64,000 bases of DNA from Myrica gale (taxonomy: Eukaryota > Streptophyta > Magnoliopsida > Fagales > Myricaceae): contig OZ005613.1 of assembly GCA_963930655.1 (NCBI GenBank), forward strand, positions 13,152,501-13,216,500, given 5' to 3'. A program made the translations under genes and the position numbers. This document shows positions 55,059-64,000 of the stretch, in pieces. A model generated the notes under the pieces. It had not been told where the DNA came from and searched no databases. It saw nothing but the letters and a program-made list of their open reading frames with translations. The stretch's first letter is position 1, and every line of letters starts with the position of its first letter.

Positions 55059-56691
55059 TGTGAGTCTAAATAACAAACCCAAGAGGGGGGTGAATTGGAT
55101 TTCTCAAAAACTTAACACTTTTTGAGTAAATATGCAGATCTGAAAACTACCCCTCTTTAACAAATAATAATGTTGATCTAAATGTGTCTAAAGCTATGCC
55201 AAATATAATCAATTAATGAAAAAACATAAATCTCCACAAGTATGAAAAAGTACTAAAATGTAATAGAGATAGAGTTAGAGAGATAACACCGTATTTTTAG
55301 GTGGTTCGGCCAACACTTGCCTACGTCCACCCCCAAGGCAATTGACTTCCTTAGGCTTCCTCCACTATTCTCCAAATAGCGAATACACCTTAGCTTCTCG
55401 GGTGCTAAGGAACCTTTACAAAGTATTTTCCGAGCTTACATTTCAACTCTCACAAATCCTCACAACCTAGAGGATTTCTTCTACTCTCACAAGTAGGACC
55501 AAGTGTTTTCCCAACACTCAACAAGTGTTCACACAACACTCAAAAGTTATACAAAGAAAGAGTACATAGGTGAATAGCTCTCTTAGCCAAATAACCCAAT
55601 GAAAAGCTCAAATCCTATGGAATGGCTCTCTAAGCCAAATCAGCAAGTATAAAGCTCAATAAGATGCAATAAGATGAGATTAATGAAGGAAACCTAAAGT
55701 TTTGCAGGTGGAAGCACAACCTCTCTCAGTAGGTGTTGTTTTCCCTCTTCTTCAACAAGCTTTCTCTCTCTAGAAGTTAGGGCAAGATTGATTGCAAGTG
55801 TGTTGTTCCTTCTTCAAGAAATCTCTCTCTTCCTTTGAAGGCTTGGTTGTCAATGATGAGCAAGAGGATGAGATTTGACAATAAGAGCTCCGGACTTGAA
55901 GAAATCAGCAAATGGATTTTCTTTGGCCTTTTAGCTTTTTTTTCTCTCTAGATATTGCAATTTTGATCTAGCTTGATATTCTCTGTCTCCATCTCCTTCT
56001 TCTTATAGCTTCAAGGTCTTCAACGGTCATTAAGGGTCTTCTTGGAAATATTGATTGTCGTTGGAGGACATTTGAGACAATGTTGAATCAATTTGAACGA
56101 TCTGGCGTCATTCCAGAATTTCTGCAAATTCGTGGTATGTGTCGACACATGGGTATGTGTTGACACATAGAAAATTTTTTCTGAAAATTTTGTCTCGGGT
56201 GTTAGTGCAATGTGTCGACATCATGTCTCTATGTGTCGACACCATGTCCTGTATGTGTCGACACCATGTTCTGTATGTGTCGACACCATGTATTCAGCAT
56301 TCTAGAGTCAGTGCGATGTGTCGACACATATAACTACTGGAGAGAAAAACAATAATTTCAAATTGTCCAATTCATTCCAACTTTCTTTAAACACCTACAA
56401 TAAGAAAAATTGATCTTATCAACTTATGTAATGGTGTTCAAGTGCACTTAAAATTATTTAAAGAAATAACCTCAATCTTTGAAATATACTTTAGAAATTT
56501 TGAATTGTCAAGATAAATTCAAGAATCTTCAAAGCACTTAGAAATATTTTTGTGAGATAACCTCATCCTTTGAAATATGATTTAGAAAATAGTGGATTGA
56601 CAATGTAAAATCTAAAGTCTTCAAAACTTAGAAACTTTTGTTATCATCAAAATCAATTATGGATTGTTTACAAAACAACTTTGGGCTAACA
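55059..56691 (-). repeat. Complete copia LTR (1633 bp)
   Basis: On the plus strand it begins TGTGAGTCTAAATAAC and ends GGGCTAACA, so the ends are TG...CA. The right half (from about 55994) is nearly identical to 59485-60203. A run of GTGTCGACAC palindromes lies at 56138-56325. Confidence 0.88.
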
Positions 56692-56712
56692 ATCTCCCCC
56701 TTTTTGATGATG
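56692..56712 (-). other. Polypurine tract next to the copia LTR
   Basis: The minus strand reads CATCAAAAAGGGGGAGAT immediately before the LTR start TGTTAGCCC. It is the plus-strand priming site and shows that internal 3' sequence lies to the right of this LTR. Confidence 0.8.
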
Positions 56713-57837
56713 ACAAAACCATATTAAAATCAACAATTTGCTAACAAATAGAAAAGCTCCCCTTGAGAATAAGCAGGAGCTTTTCATGACATTTTTTAGC
56801 AAAAAGGACTATAGGATTTTACAAAAAATTTGCAGGAGTTTCCTTTGTAAATGGAGGTTTTCCAAAATTTAAAAACATGTAAGAACACTTCTATAAGCTT
56901 CCTCCCAACTTCCCAAACTTCCAATTTCAACAGAACACAAGACTTCATTATGATACCAAGAGAAAGTTAGAAATACTACCTGGAAAGCAAGTCTCAATTT
57001 TTCACAATGAAGTGCAAAGAGATAAGCACATCTCGAATCCTTATAGATACCAATGAGACAATCAATAGATATGAGTATAACCAAATAGTCTATTGGAGAC
57101 AAATAAATATCAAAGATATGCATATATAAGGCTACTCAAGTGATCAGACAATCATCAAAATGAAATGTTCTCTTTAAGAGCAGGGAAGTCAACATAATAT
57201 TGATAAACTTTTCCTCATTGTTTCCATAATTCTTGTAATTTCTCCCCCTTTGGCATCATCAAAAATAGGATAAGGGGAGGGCAAGATCAGTTGGCTATTT
57301 AGGTAGGAGTCTATGTAGTGGAGGTAAAAGGTTTGGATTTTTTTTTTTTACAGGAGGAGGAGGATACTCAAGTTGAAACTTCTTCAGCCATTACATCCAA
57401 GTCGTGGAGAATAATAAGTCCATTTCAGTTAATGAGGCCGAAGAGTTCTATCAACTTCCATCTGCACCTCATCCTTTACAACATCATGTATGATTTCAAA
57501 AATGCTTGAAGCTCAATAGAGGTGGAAGCGAACTCATCAACAGTAAGCTGAATCACATTTCTAGTCACGTGGAGGTTGTTGTTGACTTGATGCTTGAGAG
57601 ACTCATATCCTTCTCAAGATCCCCGAAACACTTTGTATGAACACCACTCAGCTTCATAATATCTTCAAATCTCTTCTTCATACTAGTGGCCATGTCCTTC
57701 ATAGTTTTACCCAATATTTTCGGTTTCTTCTCGATTTCATCAATTGAATCCTCAAGTTTTACTTAGGTGAGGCTCACGAGAACTAGCAACAAGAAATACG
57801 GAAGATGATCCAATTTGCAGCAAGGGGAAAGAAATAG

Positions 57838-58850
57838 GTGTTTGCTTACCCAAAGAAGTCCTATTTCCCTTGGGAGTCCTTTCAGTTTCAGCCTTTTCCT
57901 CAAAATCTGAATCCTCTTCACCTCATTTCTAAGGTGTCACCACACTGTTCTTTATTCATTCTCCATCATCATTTTGAACTAAACCTCAGTCATATTAATC
58001 TCATGAATATGAAATATATGCGTGAAAAGCATCCCATAAATATCTCCATGAAAGTGATGTATTCAAATTTTCCAGTTCTTGGTAATATGATATTACAAAT
58101 CATATAATGCAATAATCGTCTAATGAACAATGAATCCACTGGCAGTAGGTTTAATAACCTCATGAAGGGTTGGATTATCCAATACAACCCTAAGAATATC
58201 AAGTGGTTCTACCTCTGATAATTCTATCCAACTGAATGCATCAAAGAATCTCTTTCCACCATTAGGAGCAGAAATCAGGGAGTTTAATGAAGCAACTGAT
58301 ATGTCTAATTTCTTCCCATTTACACAACTATTAACATTCTCAGATGTTGAAATTTGAAGGTTTGCATAAACTAACTTAACCAAATTTATACATAGCAATC
58401 CACTTTCAAATTCACAAGCAAATCCATCCTTGAAATTCAAACATCTCTTTTAAATCAAAAGCATTCTCATTAATCCATTGAAAATCAGTCCAACAACCAG
58501 CAATAACCTTCATATTTTGCAAATCTTGCACAAAGAGCAGGTCTCTGTAGAAGGAGCAGGTTCCTTAGTGCTTTTCCTTTCTTTCGTGCCCTAGAACTGA
58601 CAGATGATGGCGTCTGATGAGAGAGGTGCTTGGAGTGGCTGGAATACATCTTGGCAGTGGCTGGGTTAGGAAATTGAATGCTATCGGTGGTGGATTTTTC
58701 GAAGAAGGCAGCGGGTAAATAGAATTTGTGAGAGAGTGGGTGATGTTTGTCGTTTGGGAGAGAGAAGAGGTTCTGTGAGATGAAGGAGAAATAAAGTGCT
58801 GACCTCTTTTGCCCTAAAGAGTATATATATGACATGCATGCCCCTCATTT
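57838..58850 (-). pseudogene. Extra 3' ORF of the copia element ('putative plant transposon protein' type)
   Basis: Minus-strand pieces: SSRARKKGKALRNLLLLQRP, a frame change, then FACEFESGLLCINLVKLVYA, GKKLDISVASLNSLISAPNG, GKRFFDAFSWIEL, LHEVIKPTASGFIV and another change to RRLLHYMICNIILPRTGKFE. These resemble the domain called putative plant transposon protein that sits in extra ORFs of some plant retroelements. The family name is from memory and less certain than the domain-like conservation. Several frameshifts disable it. Confidence 0.5.
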
Positions 58851-59484
58851 TAAAAACACTGTACTCGTTATAAGTGTCGACGCATTGGCTCAATGTGTTG
58901 ACACATTTCACATGTTCCCAAATACATTTTAAAAAGGCTCTTGGAAGAGAAGCTTATGTGTTGACACAATAATTTATGGTGTCGACACAAACTTCCTTAG
59001 AGAAAACATCCATAAAAACTAGAAGTGTTGACACTTGTTTTACCAAGTGTTGACACATGCCAAAAGAAAAATACATTTGATGTTTTCTCAATGAAAGATG
59101 ATATTAAAAGAGAAACACATAGAAAGCAATTTAATATACAAACTAGAACATGTCCAAAGCAATCATTGATACAATTAATATCACAAATCAAGCACATATA
59201 ACCAATTTACTTCCAAAGGAAATCTCATTCCAATTTCTTGGGATAAAACAAACCAAGATTTTGAATGCCAACAATATATCTAAAAATCATTTTAACCGCA
59301 AGGAGATGAGATTCCTTAGGACAATATTGGAATTTAGCACACATACATATACAAAACATTTTATTAGGTTTACTCAAAGTAAGGTAAAGAAAAGAACAAA
59401 TCATACCTCGATACCTCGTGTGTACAACCTCTTTACCTTTTTCATCATTTCCATTTGGGTTGATGGACTCATTGGTCTATCCAT

Positions 59485-60203
59485 TTCCTTCTTCTTATAG
59501 CTTCTAGGTCTTCAACTGTCATTAAGGGTCTTCTTGGAAAGATTGAGTGCCGTTGGAGAAAATTTGAGACAATGTTGAATCAATTTGAACGATCTCGCGT
59601 CATTCCAGAATTTCTGCAAATTCGTGGTATGTGTCGACACATGGGTATGTGCTGACACATAGAAAATTTTTTCTGAAAATTTTGTCTCGGGTGTTAGTGC
59701 AATGTGTCGACATCATGTCCCTATGTGTCGACACCATGTCCTGTATGTGTCGACACCATGTATTCAGCATTCTGGAGTCAGTGCGATGTGTCGACACCAT
59801 GCGATGTGTCGACACCATGTCCGGTATGTGTCGACACATATAACTACTGGAGAGAAAAACAAAAATTTCAAATTGTCCAATCCATTCCAACTTTCTTTAA
59901 ACACCTACAATAAGAAAAAAATTGATCTTATCAACTTATGTAATGGTGTTCAAGTGCACTTAAAATAATTTAAATAAATAACCTCAATCTTTGAAATATA
60001 CTTTAGAAATTTTGTATTGTCAAGATAAATTCAAGAATCTTCAAAGCACTTAGAAACATTTTTGTGAGATAACCTCATCCTTTGAAATATGATTTAGAAA
60101 ATAGTGGATCGACAATGTAAAATCTAAAGTCTTCAAAACTCAGAAACTTTTGTTATCATCAAAATCAATTATAGATTGTTTACAAAACAACTTTGGGCTA
60201 ACA
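59485..60203 (-). repeat. Partial copia LTR (U3-side part)
   Basis: Matches 55994-56691 of the full LTR with few differences: one GTGTCGACAC unit more or less and single-base changes. It forms the right border of the composite and is directly followed by the TSD. Confidence 0.88.
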
Positions 60204-60208
60204 CATTG

Positions 60209-60817
60209 CACATTAGCAATACTACAATCTAATCTCTCACGAATATGAGCCAAACCAACTCAACCATTATTCCAAGTAAACCTCCGACTAGAAAAACCCA
60301 AATCGACAAAACCCAAGCAGTCCATAAAGTGTTTCAGACCTCTAGAAGAACCAGATATTAACCGTCCACCCTGTTTCTCCGAAGGACGCAACACTTCATT
60401 AAAATCCTCAATGCACACCCAAGGAAGAGTGTTTGAGGTACCCACCGAACCCAAATCCTCCCAGAACAACACCTTATCCTTCCAATAAGCAGGGCCATGA
60501 ACCAGCGAACACAAAAAGTATGACCTATCATTTCCCATTCGAACAAGCAAATGGAAATAAAATCTAGTGGACTTAACAACATCAAACATTAACCCAGGCC
60601 TCCAACAAAAAGCAATAGCACCCTTGCATCCCACTGGAGGGACAAAAATAAAATGAACGAAACCCAAACGACCAAAAATAAAAGTCAAACGGTCATCTTT
60701 TATTTTAGTTTCCATAATAAAGATGCCTATAGGATCTACCTCTCTCACAAGTAGCCTAAGAGCTTTTGATGCCTCAGGTCTTCCAAGTCCTCGGCTCTTC
60801 CATGATATAAGACTCAT
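60209..60817 (-). pseudogene. LINE-2 ORF2 start: endonuclease domain
   Basis: MSLISWKSRGLGRPEASKAL at 60817, then IFIMETKI, CSLVHGPAYWKDKVLFWEDL, VCIEDFNEVLRPSEKQGGR (D/N of the catalytic GDFN kept as EDFN) and FVDLGFSSRRFTWNNG. It is the AP-endonuclease that nicks target DNA. The domain is open for 185 codons, then shifts, and is cut by the copia insertion within the ERLDCSIAN block. The rest is at 53662-53922. Confidence 0.88.
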
Positions 60818-62383
60818 GGCTGGGGTGGGGGCAGATATAGGCCCGCCGCCCGAGCCGAAGAGTTGCTAACCTCTGTTTCACCAGCCAAAACCTTTCCTGC
60901 CAAACCATCATCCTCCTTCTTCTTTTTAGGTCCGTACTTCTTCCTTTTCCGCCCACCATCAACCTTACTTGTTCCTTGATTGAATTTCAGCTCCAAAGTA
61001 TCATCCACCGGTAGTTGAAAGGAAGCTGGAAGTTCGCGGTATTTTTTCAAATGGATATTCGGATCAAGTACACCTTCCCCCACCTCTCTTCAAAGTTAAA
61101 GTACCATCTTGGGCCACAACTAATGTTGTCGGGCTAAGTGGCAAAAAGGCCAAAGCAACCAGCCCATTTTTGACAATTTCATTATCATCCTTGCTATCCT
61201 TCTTCAGTGCAGCTTTACTTGACTTACTTATCATCATATCAGTCAAGATCAGCCCGCTCAAACGTCCCACCACGTGATTCCCAAAATCCTCCCTTGATGA
61301 TTCATCTGTTATAGCCAGAGAATGCTCAACTTTCGGACAGTTAGCAATTCCTTTCCCAATGCTAACGATTTCCACCGACCGTGTCCAACTCGACATCCTT
61401 TGCCACCTCCGATTATCCTCCAATGGTCCCCACTGTCCCATAAATGACTAAGCCAATGTGGCAAGGTTACGATGGTCCTTACCTCACCTTGGAATCGGAG
61501 CACTTCCCAAGTTCTGACTCAGCCCCCGATCACCACCAAGAGAACCACCACCCTAAGAACTACCAACAATTCCCCTATTACCAGTTCCCTGACCCACTCT
61601 GGCTCGCAAAGGAGAAAGAGCCTCCAGTTCATCAAGAGGAATCATCCCTCTCATCTCGTCCCCCAGAGCAGATTGTTGTGGATGATCATAATCAATGCAA
61701 GTACCCACAGTGTGGGTAATACGACCACAAATCATGCAAAACTAGAGAGTCTCTCATATTTAAAAGATATCCAAACAGGATTATGCCCCCTCTCTATGCA
61801 AAGAAAATTCAGGATGGAGAGGAGTTTCAACATTGAAATGTACATGTATCCTCAGATATGGTTTATTGATATCTACCGGATCAATTTTGTCAATCACCCC
61901 CAACTTACTCCCAATCAGAACTGCATTTTCTTCATCCAGCCTCTCTAGAGGAAGCCCATAGATTTGAACCCAAAATTGTTCATGAGACAATTCTACTTCA
62001 TTAATCGTCTCCCCTCGTCTCCATTTTTTAAGAATCATTAAGTAACCTTTAAAGTTTCAAGGGCCTAAACTCAGTACTTGATTCTTCTCCTCAATAGTTT
62101 GGAAAGAAAATAGAAATTTATTCAACCCAACATCTTCTATCCATAGGTTAGGAGTGAAGCTCCACCCAACCTTGACTAGAAGAAATATCACAGGCTTCGG
62201 GATGATCTTCCTAGCTGCTAACCGTCCCACCAGAGTGAGAGCTTCAAAATCAGTCACCCTCGTAATATTCACTTTCATCAACCCAGACACGTCCTCCCAT
62301 GAAAGGTTTTTCGTCCTCTCCAGAAGTTCTTCCATATCACTCATCGGTTTCTTCGAGTCATCCATCCTTTTTGCAAAAGACAA
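60814..62383 (-). pseudogene. LINE-2 ORF1 (DUF4283 and CCHC zinc knuckle type)
   Basis: It starts MSFAKRMDDSKKPMSDMEEL at 62383. LVGRLAARKIIPKPVIFLLV, VGWSFTPNLWI and FSFQTIEEKNQVL belong to the DUF4283 RNA-binding-like domain. Then come ELSHEQFWVQIYGLPLERLD, IGSKLGVIDKID and a CCHC knuckle CMICGRITHTVGTC (about 61738-61697). A basic tail GGRKRKKYGPKKKK and PPPQP end at a TGA (60816-60814) that overlaps the ORF2 ATG. Frameshifts at about 62050, 61750, 61440 and 61070 break it. The intact protein would coat LINE RNA. Confidence 0.88.
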
Positions 62384-62789
62384 AATCTCTCTCCACTCTC
62401 ATAGACCCCACCCCCAGAGTATTATCCAGCAGCCAAAGTAAAGAGCCACAGGAAAGAGAAAATTGAAGATAATGGAAGTACACACCAATAGACTTTGTAG
62501 GAAAAACTCAATTTCTGATTCAGTAACAATAAAACCCGTAGTAGTAAAGACGTCGTACAAGAGGAATAAAAAAACAAATCGTACCACCAATAGGTCAATG
62601 ACTCAGCCAAAAAAGTAGTGAGAGGAAAGGTATCAGTGGACAGGTGGCCTAGGTCATCATTAGCAGAGACAGAAGGAAATGGACTTGACATAGGATACAG
62701 ATGGTCAGAGAGGAAGGGTATCAGAGGGAGCATTTCACTCAGGGGCTCCAGAGAGCGGGGGCCAATAGTATACTTACTCTATTACAATA
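62384..62789 (-). other. Probable 5' UTR of LINE-2
   Basis: Lies upstream of ORF1 on its strand and is T-rich on that strand. It ends at about 62790, where plus-strand LINE copy 4B begins, so the true 5' end is within or at this junction. Confidence 0.45.
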
Positions 62790-64000
62790 TGTCACGCAAC
62801 GACTACTCGGACTATTTACTTCGTCAGATTAACTACTCTTTTATTGCTTTAATTCCGAAAATCAATAGCCCCTCTAGAGTGGAACAATTTTGTTCAATTG
62901 CCCTTTGTAATGTTTGTTACGAGATTATAGCGAAATTATTGGCTAATCGGTTGAAGACCTTGCTGCCCAAGATTATTTCTACTAATCAATCTGCCTTTGT
63001 ACCCGATCGTATGATTCAAGACAACTCAATTAGTGCTTCGGAGGTTTTGCATTCCATGAATCGAAAGAAGGGCAGCAGCAGTTTGATGGCCCTGAAAATG
63101 GATATGGCTCAAGCATACGACCGACTTGAATGGACTTCCATCCTCCATGCTCTACGCTTCTTTGGCTTTAGTTCGGATTGGCTTCAGTTAATCAGCCAAT
63201 GCATATCTTCGGTCTCATATTCCCTTTTGTTAAATGGCAGTATTTTTGGGCGTTTCTCTCCTACACGTGGGCTGAGACGGGACCCTCTGTCCCCTTTCTA
63301 TTTATTCTCACTGCTGAAGCTTTATCACGTCAATTCCATAGGGCCGAGAGAGTTGGGCTTCTTTACAGACTTAAACCTTCTCGGCATGCACCTGTGCTCT
63401 CTCATTTATCCTTCGCAGATGACCTTCTTGTCTTTTGCAGGGCCAACCTTAGAGAAGCTCGGACAATGGAAAGAATTTTGCAAGACTATTGTACCTGGTC
63501 TGGTCGAGTTTCGTGGGTGTCTGACCGTCTGACTGGACGGTCGGATTAGGTGAGTTCGATGGAATCCGAACTCGGTCTGGTCAACTGGTTAATAAGTCTA
63601 AATATTCCATCCACTTCAGTCCAAATACTCTCCCAGAAGTAAGAGATGCTATTACAGATACTCTTCAGTTGCAACTTTTGAAGAAGAATAGCAATATTTG
63701 GGCCTGCCTTTGTTTTGGGGGAGGGACAAAGCTCAACATTTCAGTTTATTTAAAGAAAGAATACAAACCAAAATATCGGGGTGGAAGTGCAAGACCCTCG
63801 CACAAGCTGGTCGTACCACACTTATCAAGTCGGTGGCCACTACTCTCCCTCAATATTTTATGCAATCCTTGCATTTTCCAGCGGGTTGGTGCTCTAAAGT
63901 TGATAAATTGGTGAAAAATTTTTGGTGGTGCTTCCCCACAAACGAGACCCATAATTACACTACTAAAGCTTGCACTCAATTTGTCAACCTAAGTTGTTTG
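62790..64000 (+). pseudogene. LINE reverse transcriptase fragment, copy 4B, runs off the right edge
   Basis: Same segment as copy 4A: NYSFIALIPKINSPSRVEQF, NQSAFVPDRMIQDNSISASE, KMDMAQAYDRLEW, LSFADDLLVFCRA. Unlike 4A, the codons at SASEV and MNRKK are intact, so it is better preserved up to the shifted GDPLSP motif. A 68-bp insertion interrupts it at 63506. It begins at the same base as 4A and continues beyond the window. Confidence 0.88.
63506..63573. mobile_element. 68-bp insertion with 9-bp TSD
   Basis: Flanked by GGTCTGGTC at 63497-63505 and 63574-63582. Copy 4A has a single GGTCTGGTC (53242-53250) and no insert, which is the empty site. Ends are GAGTTTCG and CCGAACTC. The last 22 bases differ from the 23-bp insert at 51791 by one missing base. 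An inner hairpin GACCGTC / GACGGTC lies at about 63522-63541. Confidence 0.85.

Larger units (their letters stand above)
56692..59484 (-). other. Internal 3' region of the copia composite
   Basis: Holds the PPT, a second PPT-like block (CTCCCCCTTTGGCATCATC, about 57241), the degenerate extra ORF, and five GTGT(C/T)GACAC-type motifs at 58876-59060 just upstream of that ORF on its strand. No protease, integrase, RT or RNase H is seen. Confidence 0.6.
53923..60203 (-). mobile_element. Composite Ty1/copia insertion with three LTR parts, TSD CATTG
   Basis: The flanks are CATTG at 53918-53922 and 60204-60208. In element orientation (minus) the order is: LTR part (60203 to about 59485), internal 3' region with PPT (to 56692), full LTR (56691-55059), PBS (55056-55045), gag (55023 to about 53949), and the last 26 bp of an LTR (53948-53923). 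An LTR with a PPT on one side and a PBS on the other means two copies share it in tandem. Large internal deletions removed protease, integrase and reverse transcriptase from both. Confidence 0.88.

Noticed and set aside
59600..59968. Short Cys/His-rich frames (MCRHH, VSTPC repeats)
   Set aside because: They are translations of the GTGTCGACAC palindrome array in the copia LTR, open on both strands because of the repeat.

Overview
The window is plant nuclear DNA, almost certainly from a eudicot. It holds a spliced plant gene for the m6A-reader polyadenylation factor CPSF30-YTH, a broken TIR-type NBS-LRR gene (a class absent from grasses), and many plant transposon families: CACTA, hAT, L1-type LINE, Ty1/copia, Ty3/gypsy, a tRNA-derived SINE and MITEs. 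The species cannot be named from this sequence.

Only two protein genes look intact. The first is CPSF30-YTH (6497-19310, + strand, seven coding exons, 685 residues predicted). Its introns carry a LINE with a 10-bp target-site duplication (TSD), a SINE with a 14-bp TSD and a MITE. The second is the 691-residue transposase of a structurally complete hAT element (28519-32674, 8-bp TSD, 13-bp terminal inverted repeats). Everything else is pseudogene or transposon relic.

Layout. 1-4372: end of a CACTA element with a broken TNP2-type transposase, an internal foldback element and subterminal repeats. 4480-5680: Ty3/gypsy gag relic. 6497-19310: CPSF30. 20330-22293: TNL pseudogene on the minus strand, cut at its first intron by copia debris (22322-23900). 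24140-26763: non-autonomous CACTA with two large subterminal arrays, next to the end of a second CACTA family. 27386-28455: local direct repeats. 28519-32674: hAT. 33825-36440: truncated CACTA copy (2A) that captured an antisense piece of elongation factor 2. 37085-38465: minisatellite and F-box pseudogene. 38538-38878: small hAT-type MITE. 39285-43255: second, decayed copy of the CPSF30 3' end, split by a complete CACTA element (2B, 39408-42746, TSD ATC). 43520-47929: nearly full ORF2 LINE with a 17-bp TSD. 48530-64000: dense LINE graveyard. One LINE there is interrupted by a 6.3-kb composite copia insertion (53923-60203, TSD CATTG) containing one full and two partial LTRs.

The most unusual signal is a pair of very small insertions in LINE sequence, 23 bp (51791-51813) and 68 bp (63506-63573). 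They have related ends (GAGTT..CG and CCGAACTC) and each has a perfect 9-bp TSD. The empty site of the larger one is preserved in a paralogue at 53242-53250. Also notable: three LINEs share an ATGA overlap between ORF1 stop and ORF2 start, and CPSF30 keeps the intron-2 read-through frame that would encode a short zinc-finger-only isoform.
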